DNA from: Phaseolus vulgaris
Taxonomy: Eukaryota > Streptophyta > Magnoliopsida > Fabales > Fabaceae
NCBI RefSeq assembly: GCF_000499845.2
Contig: NC_023756.2
Span: 41,541,393-41,605,392, forward strand
Direction of reading: 5' to 3'
Length of the DNA: 64,000 nt
Below, piece by piece: positions 23,112 through 35,827 of this stretch (positions are counted from its first letter, which is position 1; every line of letters begins with the position of its first letter). Under the pieces are notes generated by a model that saw only the letters and a list, made by a program, of their open reading frames with translations, did not search any database and was not told the DNA's origin. The position numbers were made by a program, and so were the translations under genes.

Positions 23112-25717
23112 TTGTTAAACTTCTTCAATCGAAAAGGCCATTCTCCAATGCACCCTAATTAAGAGTATGCAATGAATCATAATTAACGCTGAATGTACTA
23201 AGTCACTAACTATTACCAGATCCAATTTAATAACATTTATTAGAAGAATTAACGAAAATTAAGTTTATTACTTTGACTTTTTGCTATTTGGTAGTATTTT
23301 TTATGAACCCACTGGTCTGGAGATTCATTTAAGTATTCATTAGTTTGACTTTTTCCTATTTGGCAGTATTTTTTATATAAAGATTCATTTATGTATTCAT
23401 GAAACAAATTTAAGCTAAAAATCAATCTTGAAGAAACTAAATAATAAAATTATTAAATAGAATTTTTTGAGAAAAAATAATAATTAATTATCATATTAGT
23501 TAAACTAAAAAATTTATTAATATCTAGATAATTTCTATTATTAATAAAATTTATAAACTAATTTTTAAATTAATTTTTAATTCGTTAGAATATTTTTAGC
23601 TATAGAATAACTAAAATTTTAGTAACTAATTTCATACTTTAAAAACTAATTTAAATTTTTTATTAATAATAAAAATTATTTTAGAAAGTAATAATTTTTA
23701 AAATAGTATATAATTTAGTTAGTATAGTAATTAATTATTTTTTTCTCTAAAATTAGATTTCTCTTTAATGATTATCTTATAGTGATATAAAATCAATTTT
23801 ATAAATTAAGTTATTTATAAACTAGTTATAATGTAATATATATATATATATATATTTATATATGAATAAGCTTATTTAAATATACCTTAATATATAAATA
23901 TAAAACATTTGATATTTAGCAAAATTTAAAGGGACTTGTAATATTAGATAAAATAGAAAATAAAATCTGCAAAAACAAAAGTGGAAATATTTTATAAAGT
24001 ACTCATCTTACAAGAGTGCAATTTTAATCATTTAATTTTTATTTTTTAAATCACTGGTGTGCTCAGATTTCAATTTCAATGAAACATCAACTTTTGTTCC
24101 CCTTTATAAAAAAAAATCAAACTTTGTTCCTTGTTCTCAAATTTCTTCATATCACAGTAGTGTGATTAGTAATTTTAGTATAATTGTTTAAACAAGTTAT
24201 ATATTGTTAGTAAAAATTATGTATTTATTGAAAGAGTGGATTTTTTTAATAAAGTTAATTTAAAAATAATATATTTATTGTTATCTTTATTAAGTTTGAA
24301 ACAATATTATGAGTTTGAGGAAGTACTCATTTAAAAAATTAAAAAAAAATGGAAATCATTGAATAAAAACTTGATTGATTAATGTTTTAGGTTTGTTGAG
24401 AAGTCAACAACCATAAACTGATATAATAAATAACATTTATTAGAATAATGAGCAGCAATAACATATGGATAGTGGTTAAGTATCATGTGTAAGAATGAAA
24501 GGAGAAGAAAAAGTAATAAATATGATGAATTGATCTATGAAAAGAAAGAAAGAAAAATAGATAAAGAAATAAAGTGAAGTCTTGGATGTCAACTTATTTA
24601 AAAGGAAAAAATTCTTTTGACATTACTATTTAAAAATACATATATTCTACAACTATTTTATAAAACAAAATATTATATTATAATAAAATAATATTTTTTT
24701 AGACATCAAATGAATGTAATTAATATCAACCTACCATTGTCCTACTTAGAATGACACGCTTCAGATATATAACATGAATTTTAATAAATAAAATAAAATA
24801 TATATTAATAATAACTTTAATTCAATAAAATATTCTTTTTACATTTTAAAGTAATAGTTTTTTTTAACACTCTAAGATGTATAATGATCTCATAATAGTC
24901 AATTGTACAAATATAATATATATATATATATATATATATTAGATATTTAATCTTTTAGGTCATTTTAAAGTGAGCTACTTGGTTTTATAACATATTAAAT
25001 ATAATTATATAAAAAATTAATTACTAACTTAAGAAAAAATAAGTCATCAAATAGAAGATAATTATATATAAATTACTTTTATAAATAGAAGTATAATTCA
25101 ATCTACAATTATTAGTTTATTTAATTATAGATCAATTAATGAATTTAAATATAAATAAATATAATAACAAAGTAGATCAAGTAGAAGTTAGTCTATTAAC
25201 TTGTCGTAATTTGGTGAGTTACGTTCTTATTTTCAATATGTCAAACATTTTATTGTAATTAAAAATTAGAATAAAGAATAGTTTAAGAGAATTATTTTTA
25301 TAATATAAATTATTTATCAAAATAGTAATTTGTAAGCTTAAATTCTTATTCATTATGACTATTTTTTGTAATATAATTTCAGTTGGGTAAATAATTGAAA
25401 AACTAAAACAACAATCTGAAACTGCTATAGTGTTGCAACTCATCAACCATAGACTGATATGATTCATTAGTACAAAACAAAATGAACAACATCATGAACT
25501 ACCTTAATGTAATGTTTTTTTTTCCACCTACAAAATCAGACTATCCATTATTGCTTTTGCAGAATTGATGACACATTCCATTCAAACAAACACCCATTAA
25601 AATTTCCGCCAAAAAAGGTGGTTAGTTGGGAAGGCACACAGCACTTCTTCCTAAACCTAACATTTTATCTCAGACACTTACACTTCAAATTCCAAATTCC
25701 ACAGCTTTCACTTTCTT
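23112..25717. other. AT-rich intergenic stretch upstream of HMGS
   Basis: No gene seen. It holds a MITE copy at 23445-23795, a direct repeat of about 70 bp at 23267-23380 (GTAGTATTTTTTAT/GCAGTATTTTTTAT) and a (TA)n run at about 24914-24939. The promoter of HMGS occupies the right end. Confidence 0.5.
23445..23795. repeat. AT-rich long-inverted-repeat MITE, copy 2
   Basis: The left arm (TTATTAAATAGAATTTT... TATTATTAATAAAATTTATAA) pairs with the right arm (AATTTTTTATTAATAATAAA... TCTTTAATGATTA). About 350 bp, no coding capacity. Confidence 0.65.
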
Positions 25718-25724
25718 TATAAAA
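25718..25724 (+). promoter_or_regulatory. Probable TATA box of HMGS
   Basis: TATAAAA lies 88 bp before the ATG, in CTTTCTTTATAAAACAAAC. That would place transcription start near 25750 and give a 5' UTR of about 60 nt. Inferred from motif and spacing only. Confidence 0.55.
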
Positions 25725-25811
25725 CAAACAAACACACAGCCACCTCACACTACTTCCCCACTCTTTGCATCCAAACAGGCCCCAAAACAAAGAGAGGGAA
25801 ATTACACTTCC

Positions 25812-28800
25812 ATGGCCTCTTCACACCCTACCAATGTGGGAATCCTTGCCATGGACATCTACTTCCCTCCCAGCTGCGTCACCCAGGTCTCTAATTGTGT
25901 TTTTTTGTCATAAAGACCTGATTTTTAAACTTAGTTTTGTGTTTTGTGCTGTAAAGCTGCGATTTTTATCGTTTGTCTGGTTGTCTTGTGTGCTTTGTTT
26001 TGTGGGTTGTGCAGGAAGCTTTGGAGGGTCATGATGGGGTGAGCAAAGGGAAATACACTATTGGGCTTGGACAGGATTGCATGGCCTTCTGCTCTGAGGT
26101 TGAAGATGTTATCTCAATGAGGTCGGTTACAATTTTGCATAAACAATAAGCATTTCCTAGTTATAATTGTTTCTTCTAGTTAATAGTTTAATTATTGCGG
26201 TGACTACACTTTTGGTACCTTTAGTTTTGAGTGTGTAGAGAAACTTTTCTATGAGGTAAAATGAAGAAACAAAAAAGTTTCTTCTTAAGTTAAAGTTAAC
26301 TAGTGCTTAAACTAACTTCTAGAAGCCCTGACGTAACTTCTCTAAATTCATATTTTTAATTCGTGTACAAGTTACTTTTAGTTTGTGGAGAAGTTCATTT
26401 TTTTATCTCTCTCCTAGAAATGCTTATGGAGAAGTGTGCCCTATTTTGATTTTCTTCTGCTTAAACATCTTAAATTATTATTTTCATTTTCTATCCAAGT
26501 GTTTGAGAGGTTACAAAGAACTTGGGTTTTGAAGTAGTTTTGAAATTTTAGAAGTAAAAATTTGGAGTACTATAGGGGGTGAGATTAGGATTTAAAAAGG
26601 TGGAAAATTGAGTTTTTTTTTTCTTATAAATTTTGTGGTCAAAGTTGAAAATTTAGCTGGTGAGATTTGTGCAAAAGAAGGTTTAAAACAATGTGATTGA
26701 TGATTTGAACTTTGGGGTTTTAGGTAGAAGAAAACTAACAGAGGGGCCAGATTTGCTCAATTTTAAAGTATAGGTTAATCACTGGGGTTTAAAGAGCATG
26801 TTAAAGTAAGTGTTCTAAAGAGTGCGTTACTAGGATTCCTCAAATAGAAAATGTAGTTTCTCTGTTTTTGTGATACTGTTTACTGGGAGGTTTTTCTGAT
26901 AAGTCTAACGTGGTTCTTTTTTGGGGGTATTTAATTCATGTTTTTGTACTTGATCTATGTCCTGGACTTCTATAATACTATAATACACATCTTTCCTGCA
27001 CTTACTACAATATTTTTCTTTTAAACTTTGAATTTGCAGCTTGACAGTAGTTGCTTCACTTCTTGAAAAATTTAATGTTGATCCAAAGCAGATTGGACGC
27101 TTGGAGGTTGGGAGTGAAACTGTCATTGATAAAAGCAAATCCATTAAGACCTTTCTGATGCAAGTTTTTGAGGTAAATCATTCTGTTTTGATGGTGACTA
27201 TTGAGTGTTGTTGACTCTCACCTTCTAAGGTTATTAGGTTTTACAGCTTTATACTAGTTTTGCTGTATTGATAGGATCCTGTGGCTTGATACCTCTTGTG
27301 GGATGACCTGGAGTGTGACAGGATTTAATCCCTTCATTTTGTGTCCATAGGCACATAAAAATGAAAAGGGAGTTGTTTCTTGATATAGATTTTGTAATTG
27401 CTTTCCTATTTTTTTATTTTTTGAAGAAGAATCAAAATTAGAAAGGAACAAAAGGAAAGAAATCTGCATCTGTGCTTATGTGATATCTGCATCTTATACT
27501 TATTCATGCAACAATCAGGCGAGTGGTAATACTGACATCGAAGGTGTTGATTCAACCAATGCGTGCTATGGAGGAACAGCGGCTTTGTTCAACTGTGTGA
27601 ATTGGGTGGAGAGTAGTTCATGGGATGGACGTTATGGACTTGTTGTATGTACAGACAGTGCGGTATGAACTCCTGGCAAACATTAATCTTTCTTTTCCTC
27701 CTTTCTTTTGCTACTGATTTACTACTTTATGCTTAAGAAAATTACAATTGTTATATTTTCATCAATTTTTTATTTTTTAATAATATTAGTGACATAATTG
27801 TATGCATGTTAGAGCCTCTGACCGACTCTAGCATCTAAGATATATATGCTGAGATTCAAATTTAAGTACCTTAGATTTCACATAATGAGGCAGGAGGGTT
27901 GCATGTGTTGCCTTGTAGTAAACTCCTATTTCCAGATGTTGTCCTCAAGAACTTAAATTGCATACATTTTGGTGGGGGAGAATAATATAATTTTCTCTTG
28001 CTTTATTAATGAAACATAACCATTAATAAGACCCAGCAAAGTATGAACTTCAGAAGCTATATATTGTTTAAGTTTATAGTTGAATTTCATCCATAGTTAG
28101 TTTACCAAGATATTGCTTTTACAAGAAAGCCTGCAACACGAGTTTGTTTGAATGTCTATACCATGTCCCATCACTTGTTCTACTTGACTACTATTATAGT
28201 TATGTTCCTTTCCCTTCAAATGTTGAAATCAATTGCAAATTGTACAGAGTATCAAACAGTTTATTAGCCTTGTTTCAGGTATATGCAGAAGGACCTGCCC
28301 GTCCCACTGGAGGAGCAGCTGCAATTGCCATGCTTGTAGGGCCAGATGCTCCTATTGCTTTTGAAAGCAAACTCAGAGGCAGTCACATGTCTCATGCATA
28401 TGATTTTTACAAGCCAAATCTTGCTAGTGAATATCCAGTAATGATTTGTCACCTTCTCACTTTAATTTTATTTGCACCATAGCTGTATTAATAAGAGTGT
28501 CTTAGTTTTTGTTGAAATTCTTATGTTCTTTCAGTAAGAAAAACTTCTCCACGGTGAAAGTATTTCCAAATTCCAGTATTACATTTTGTTTTTCTTCCCT
28601 GTTTTGTGTTCTATATTTTATTTGAAATATTGACAAACAAAATAAAAGGAGGATTGTAATTGAAAAAGGAATAACTTTGTGAACAAAAATCGATAATTTG
28701 TACACTGGTCCTCTCTTCATATTGGTTACCGGGATCCCTTTCCCACCCACTTGTAACAAATTATAAATTTCACATGCATTACCAATGATTTTACAGAACA

Positions 28801-31800
28801 GCTAAAGTTCACGAACACTGATTTTTAGCGCTGCTTTATATATGTATGTATGTATCTTAAATAGCTATAAAGATTGCCATTTGATTGAATTTTGTTCAAC
28901 TAGTCTATCTCAGTTTGCACACATAAGTAGTTAAACATGTTTAGATTTGAATCTCTTTTACACCAATCCTCGCCATTATGCTTTAGTGCCTGTTGTGCTT
29001 ACTGTTAATCATCTAAAAGTTCAGCACATATGAAGACATCTTTTTCTTTATTTTTAATTGGTCGTTTTCTTGCTATAGGTTGTTGATGGAAAACTCTCAC
29101 AGACCTGTTATCTCATGGCCCTTGATTCCTGTTATCGGATTTTTTGTGAGAAGTAAGTATAGACTGCACAAAATAGCCATTTTGAATTTTTCTTTTTGGT
29201 TTCAAATTCTCATTATGTTCTTCCATATACAGATTTGAAAAATTGGAGGGGAGGCCTTTTTCAATATCAGATTCTGATTATTTTGTGTTTCATTCTCCAT
29301 ATAACAAGGTAATTGTCATGCAGGAATTTTTTCACCTATTTGGAATGAAAACGAAAAGGCAGAGAAGTATGTCATAACACGACCTACAATGACTTTCTAC
29401 ATAATTGCTTTCTTCATGTATTGCAGCTTGTGCAGAAAAGTTTTGGCCGGCTATACTTTAATGACTTCATGAGAAATCTCAGGTTTTTGTATCTGCTACC
29501 TTATATTTGATGCATTTTTAATTCAAGGTTTCAAGCATAGAATGCCATTGATCCTTTTGACAAGATAACTGTTACTTCTACCTTTAAGATATTTGCTGTT
29601 TGTAATAAGTCAGTAGGAGCCTTGCACTTGAGGTTTCAATTGAATATACTGATCAGTTTTTCTTTCACAAAATTCACCGGTGCTTACTAGAAAAAAAGAA
29701 AAGATTATTGAACCATGAAACACTAACAACTCCTGGAAAACTGCAGTATATGAAACGTAGAAAATACTCTGCTAGTTTTAAGTTAACGTCTTTGGATCCT
29801 AATTTTCTTTTATCAAATATGTTGTTTGGTGCCAGTTTCGTTGATGAAGCTGCCAGGGAAACCCTTGCACCATATGCTTCCTTATCTAGTGATGAGAGTT
29901 ATCAAAGTCGTGATCTTGAAAAGGTAGCTACTATTGTGTTTGAGTTTTTGAAATTTGAATCTTGTTTTATGATTGCTTGAATGGAACTCTTAAATGGTTT
30001 GTGATCATTGTGATTCATTAGGCAAACCAGCAAGCTGCCAAACATGTATATGATGCAAAAGTGCAGCCCAGCACACTAATCCCAAAGCAAGTTGGTAACA
30101 TGTACACTGCATCTCTTTATGCAGCATTTGCATCTCTTCTTCATAATAAAAACACTTCATTGGTAATTTTCCCTCTGTCCTGAACTGCATCTTTCTCATG
30201 GACAATGGCTAATTCTAAATTTCTCACTAGGGTTGTCTTTCAATGTGCAGGTGGGTAAACGGGTGGTTATGTTTTCATATGGAAGTGGTTTAACAGCTAC
30301 AATGTTCTCTGTCCACCTTCAAGAAGGTCAGCATCCGTTTAACTTGTCAAACATTGTAACCGTGATGAATGTTTCGGACAAGTTGAAGCAGAGACTTGAG
30401 GTATGCAGTTTTTATAAGCTATAGTTTATGATATTTGAATTTGGGCTTTTATATAAAGCTATCATTCATTATGAAACTACACATATAGATACGTTGACAT
30501 CTTCAATAGGTGCATGAATGCTGTCATGACAACTTGTATTTGACATAAAAATTTAGCAATACAAATGATAGCCGGCACAAAGAAAAACTTTTAGTGTAAG
30601 TAAAATACGACTATATGGAACTTATCTCCTACTACTACACTCTATGAAAGTTTTGAAAATCTTGCACTTCTGTTCATGTTGGATTGAATTTTGCAAATCC
30701 TTCATGCCTATATATACTAAAAATAAGCTATACAATTATACATGAAACATCTTCATCATTAACCATATGTATGAATGAGAAAATGAATCTGACTTAGTTA
30801 AAATTACCTTTTTTTTTATCAGAGTTAAAATTAGCTTATGCATAACCTAATTTACAGAAACTCTTTTACATAGCTTTTTAAAAAATTATTTTTAATTGTA
30901 CATAAGCTAATTTTAGCTTATGGAGAAGTCAATTTCATTTTTTCTCTTCATATTTTTCTTTCTTTTAAAAGTCCTTATGGAGAAGTTCGTCCAAACAAGT
31001 CCTCAGGTACAAAGGATTTGTAACATTTAATCCAACAAGATTAGAAGGGCAAGATATTCAAAACATTTAAAGAGCATAGTTGTGATAGATAAGTTGTGTA
31101 ACTAAATTTTTCTTACTATAATAAGATACTTCTTTGCTATCCTTTGTATAGTTAAATCTTGTCACAACAAATAGGTATTAGAGCTATGACATTTGTGATG
31201 TTCAATGTTGACAAGTTTACTGGAAAGTAACTTAATTTTAAATTAAATGCATGACCTTGGATCTGTTTGGCCGGTAAGGTACTGAAGTGTATGATTACAT
31301 GCATTATCCCAAAAGAAAAGGAAATTAGCATTTCTAGTATTTCTTACAAACACTACAGACCTGATTTACCTTGGCAACCTTTAGGAGAGATTTTGGTATT
31401 CTATGTACTAGCAAATCCATTTTGGTTGTTGTGCCTCATATAGTGTTCTATGCTAGCAGATCTGTGAAGTTTATTTTCAGAAGGCCAAAAAATGGTGTGA
31501 TAGTTTTGAAATTGATCTATCTCATACAGAATAATGAAGAATATGTACAAGTCTGTTATTATTGAATGTGGGTTCAGAAAGCTGGTTGATAAAACCAAAG
31601 GATGAACAAGATTCATAACATTGGTTTATAGAAGTACTAAAGTTGAAATTTCTTGATGACATTTTGAAAGGAACCTGTGCAGTTTGAAAGAAAAACCTCA
31701 TGGATTCATCTTATTTCAACATGTCAATGGCTTTCAATATATCTCCTTTAACAAAACAATGTTGTGTTGCAGATTCCTCCTGAAAAGTTTGTTGAAACAT

Positions 31801-31946
31801 TGAAGATCATGGAGCACCGTTATGGGGGTAAGGACTTTGTGACAAGCAAGGACTGCAGCTACTTGCCTCCAGGCACCTTCTATCTCACCAATGTTGATTC
31901 TATGTACAGGAGATATTATGCCAAGAAGGACAAGGTGATTGGTTAG
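25812..31946 (+). CDS. HMGS: Hydroxymethylglutaryl-CoA synthase, cytosolic
   Basis: This enzyme condenses acetyl-CoA with acetoacetyl-CoA to HMG-CoA in the mevalonate pathway (sterols, other isoprenoids). Twelve exons: 25812-25886, 26015-26121, 27040-27172, 27519-27662, 28279-28437, 29079-29152, 29233-29308, 29427-29482, 29836-29923, 30022-30162, 30251-30400, 31773-31946. All introns are GT-AG; the phases join without a stop and give 458 aa, the normal plant length. Catalytic residues are present: E83 in [10 protein letters not shown]121 in [15 protein letters not shown]251 in [14 protein letters not shown]. No signal or transit peptide is seen, as expected for the cytosolic plant form. At the exon 3-4 junction the protein reads FEASGNTD where most plant enzymes have FEKCGNTD or similar; this is either a real variant or a slightly wrong acceptor. 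Introns 2 and 11 hold related MITE-like sequences. Confidence 0.96.
26265..26450. repeat. MITE-like sequence in HMGS intron 2
   Basis: GTGGAGAAGTTCATTTT at about 26387 and GCTTATGGAGAAGTG at about 26430 match the pattern in intron 11 (30915-31000). Boundaries uncertain. Confidence 0.4.
30827..31005. repeat. MITE-like sequence in HMGS intron 11
   Basis: AAAATTAGCTTATG (30827-30840) and its exact reverse complement CATAAGCTAATTTT (30901-30914) form a 14-bp stem. Then GCTTATGGAGAAGTCAATTT and CTTATGGAGAAGTTCGTCC recur about 45 bp apart. This looks like a fold-back repeat family shared with intron 2. Confidence 0.5.
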
Positions 31947-33009
31947 TTTATATGTCCAAATTTAGAGTTAAAATGTATTTTCTTATGCTTCAACTGTATT
32001 TGATCTCTCAAAAGCTTATTTATCAAATTGTTTATAAGATGATGTTTTCATTTTTTTTTCCATGTGGTGCTCAGGTTTATCCAAAATAAGAACAAGTTTA
32101 TATGCAATTGTTAATTGTTTAAAATAAAAATGTATTAACTCAATTTTATAAAATTAGTTTGTATTCATTTATATATTATGAATTATGAAATCTTCTTATA
32201 TTTGGTCCATGTAAGATATTTCAATTAGTTATTCACGAGAATTAATAAAATAATTTTTTATTTATTAATTTGCTATGGTATTGTAGTTGAGAAAAAAAGG
32301 AAAATATTATGAATGTCGTTTTATGGTATGAACTTTATTTTATTTATTTTTAAATGAATTGAATTTTCTCATGTTATTAATAGGATATGATCAAAGGAGA
32401 TAAATTCTATTTATTTTTTCCTCTTATGTTGTTTGAGAGACAATCCTCTAATTTTTTTATCCCTACATTTTTTTTTTCATTTTTACTTTAAACACTGTAC
32501 TTTTTCTCATTAGATTTGATGGACAAAGCACTACTGATAATATTGAATCTGATTTAATAAGAACAAAGAAAAGCAAAAACATTCTTAACTAAGAACCTTA
32601 AGCTTTAGACGTTTAAATAATAAATAAATAAATCTTAAAAAATAACATAAAAAAGGGGTCTAGTAATTGAACGCATTTATCAAGAGTTATTAAATGTATT
32701 TGCTGTTTGTTACCAACCTTTAATGCATTGAATAATTGGAAGTGGGAATAAGGAATAAAATATATTAATTTGATAAATTACCTAAAATATAATGGAGAAT
32801 TAGAAGTACGATTGATTAAAAAATCAATAAAATTCTATAATAATATTATAAAATCATGGAATGATTAATATAAAAAAAAATACACAGTAGTTGTTGATTA
32901 ATTTTTTTAAAAGCATAATATATATATTTCATAAGAGACAATATTGTTCGAATTCAAGAAACATAATCTCTATAAAATATTCAATGCAAATAGTATGGTA
33001 ATACTACAA
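31947..33009. other. HMGS 3' flank and AT-rich intergenic stretch
   Basis: The 3' UTR of HMGS lies at the left. A diverged copy of the legume LTR-like repeat is at about 32125-32225 (AACTCAATTTTATAAAATTAG). No gene. Confidence 0.5.
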
Positions 33010-34025
33010 TAAAATTATTAAATAATAATAAAAATAAAAATAATTAGTCAATATATTAACTAAATTAGATAGATTAAAAAATTATTTATATCTAAACTAG
33101 TTTTTATTATTAATAAAAATTTATAAAATAATTTTTAAGTTTGTATTTAAATTACATACCTAATTTTTAACAAATGATTTTTTAATTTTAAATTAAGATA
33201 TAAAAGACTAATAGAAACTAATTTAGAATATAAAGTAGGATGGCAAAGCGGGGCGGGCTGACCTTTTCAACCCGCTAACCCGCATTAGCCCGCGCGGGCC
33301 AGCAGCGGGGCGGGGCGGGCTGGCCCGCTAACCCGGAAGAAAAAAAAATGGATGAAAGTTCTTCTAAGGTGGCATCCAATGTTATTGAAATGGAAGAATG
33401 TCAATAATGTTTATGTTTAATGTTTTTGAATTAATGTTTATGTTTAATGTTTTGGAATTAGGTTTTTTTAATGTTTTGGAAGTGGAAGAATAGTGATATT
33501 TGATACTTATCTTAATGTTTAATGTTTTGATGTTTGACTATGTTTGAAAAGGAAGAAAAATTAATTTAGGTTTGATAGTAACAAATATATAGGTTTAATT
33601 TGACAATTTTTTAAGAAAAAATGTAAAAAAATAATAATAATAATTTAAAAAAAAAGAACACGAGTTGGCTCGCAAACCCGCGGGCTAACTCTTATGCGGG
33701 GCGGGTCAAGAATTCTAGCCCGCAATAACTTTGCGGGGCGGGCCAACCCGGTCCGCATTTTTGCGGGCAAAGCGTGGGGCGGGCCAATGCGGGGCGGACT
33801 GACCCGCTTTGCCACCCCTAATATAAAGTAACAAGTAGTTAAAATCTTGATAACTAAAGATTAGATACCAATTTAAAAATTATTTTATAGTTTTTTATTA
33901 ATAAATACTTTTTTAGATACTGATAATTTTTTTAATTTATAAAATGGTATCTGATTTAATTAAATAGTAATTAATTATTTTGATATCTTAAATTAGTTTT
34001 TATTTAATAATTTTTTTAAGTGTAA
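33010..34025. repeat. AT-rich long-inverted-repeat MITE, copy 3, split by a hAT element
   Basis: Arms at 33010-33180 and 33860-34025 are inverted copies of each other; ATTATTAAATAATAAT at the left pairs with ATTTAATAATTTTT at the right. Removing the hAT element leaves about 430 bp. The hAT insertion lies near the centre. Confidence 0.75.
33236..33820. mobile_element. Non-autonomous hAT transposon, nDart-like, with perfect 8-bp target duplication
   Basis: The left end is TAGGATGGCAAAGCGGGGC; the right end, reverse complemented, is TAGGGGTGGCAAAGCGGGTC. Exactly ATATAAAG lies on each side (33228-33235 and 33821-33828), the 8-bp duplication of hAT elements. The ends resemble the TAGAGGTGGCCAAACGGGC type of rice nDart. 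Both subterminal regions (33241-33335, 33660-33815) are very GC-rich with repeated CCCGC/GCGGG, while the middle is AT-rich and does not code. It needs transposase from elsewhere. At 585 bp it is the right size for such elements. Confidence 0.93.
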
Positions 34026-35742
34026 AAACTAGAATTTCATAATACTCATTAATAAAAAAACAATTATGTCTTCAATGATTCTCAAATATATTAGATACGA
34101 ACACATTGTTTTTAATTGAGTTATTAACCAAAATTAAAATCTAGTGTTTTTTAAGTTTTACTATTGACAGGGCCATGGGTGACTTTGTATGATGAATGGA
34201 GTAAAGTAGCAGTAATTTGTCATAACTTAGAAGTAAGAAAAGGAAAAAAACATACATTTTCTAAATTTTGTTTAAAGCCTAGTTATTTTATATAGTTTTA
34301 TCACAATGTACCTCAAATTTACGATTTTATCCTTTTTCTTTAAGAAAGATTCATAATAAAAAAAATATCTAAATAAAGAAATAAAATATCAGTCTCCTAA
34401 CATATGTTTAATACATCAAATTATATAATTTTATGTTTTAACCTTAATTTAATGTAAGATCAAAGTTTACCCACACACACAAAAAAAAAAAAAACATTGA
34501 CTAAAACTTCAATACTATGTATGATCCTATGATTATATAAATGGAACATTCCTACGAAAACTATGATAATTAGTGGTGAAGAACATAATCTCTCACCATC
34601 ACCAACTTCACAAACTACTTAACTAACTAACCTGATGGGTATAAGGCAACAGAAAAATATCATAGAATATATTTTACATGTACCTAACAATTGTACTTTT
34701 GTGTAGTACACCACTACAAAAGCATAATCACTTTTTTTCTTTCTTAATTCACTGAACTTACTATCTTATAATTTATATTGGGGTTACTATGACATGTACC
34801 AATTTAATTTGGAAATTTATAGAATTATCTCTCATTTTGAATTTGAAAATATAGAATTCAAAAAAATAATTTTTTGGACAAATAAATCTGAAATAGATTA
34901 TTGTATTTAAAAAAAAATTGGAATAAAATTTGAAAATTAAAATCTCATTTTAGAAAAATAAATTTGAAATAAAAAAATATGTTCTAGAAATAAAAATTCA
35001 TAAAATTGTTTTTGGAAATGAGTTCGAGAAAAGAATTTCCATAATTTAAAAGTATTTCAAAAATACAAATTAAAAAACATGTTTCATAAAAAGATTCAAA
35101 AAGTATTTTTATCCGCCATTCCTATTTTATTTAAGGATATTTTTATCATAATAAACACGCATAACAATTTATTTTAAAATCTTGATTATTAAAATAATTT
35201 TACTTTATATTTAAACTCATAACCTAATATTTGTTCAGAATTTTAAAAACTGTTCTGAAAATGGTTATCCAAAAAGTATTTAAAATCTTGATTATTAAAT
35301 TAGTTCTATGATTTGAACTCATGACATTTTAATAGATAATTTTATTATTAAAAATTATTTAAATTATTCTGACATTGACTCTTAGATTATTGAGTAAATT
35401 TGAACAAACTTGAAATCTTGATCATAGTAATCAATTTTTCTTTATTGAATGTTACACATAGATTAGGAGTTTCTTTTGATAGAACACACAACAAGAATGA
35501 CACAATTTTTGTTAATTGGTTCTTAATTAACTCTTAACAAAATTTCATTGTTGAATAGCCAAGATTTGTGTTTTGTGAGTGTGTAGGTGGATGAATATAC
35601 TTGATCTTAAAGCAAAACAAAAGTGAAGTCAAAATTTGGCACTTCCACACTAATTAATCTCCAAACATTGAGTGGCTTTCAAGCACAATGATTATGCATT
35701 AAACTTGTATTTTAATGATAGTGTCAACAACTTTCTATTCCA
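34026..35742. other. AT-rich intergenic stretch upstream of the peroxidase
   Basis: No gene seen. AAAATCTTGATTATTAAA occurs twice (about 35180 and 35283). The peroxidase promoter is at the right end. Confidence 0.5.
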
Positions 35743-35750
35743 TATATATA
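35743..35750 (+). promoter_or_regulatory. Probable TATA box of the peroxidase gene
   Basis: TATATATA in CCATATATATACACC lies 77 bp before the start codon. Position and form fit a plant TATA box; inferred only. Confidence 0.5.
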
Positions 35751-35827
35751 CACCATACACGTGCTTCTGCTTTTCATCAAATCCTCTTCACTTGCATTCC
35801 ATAATTACTTGTTTCACTTCCAAACCA

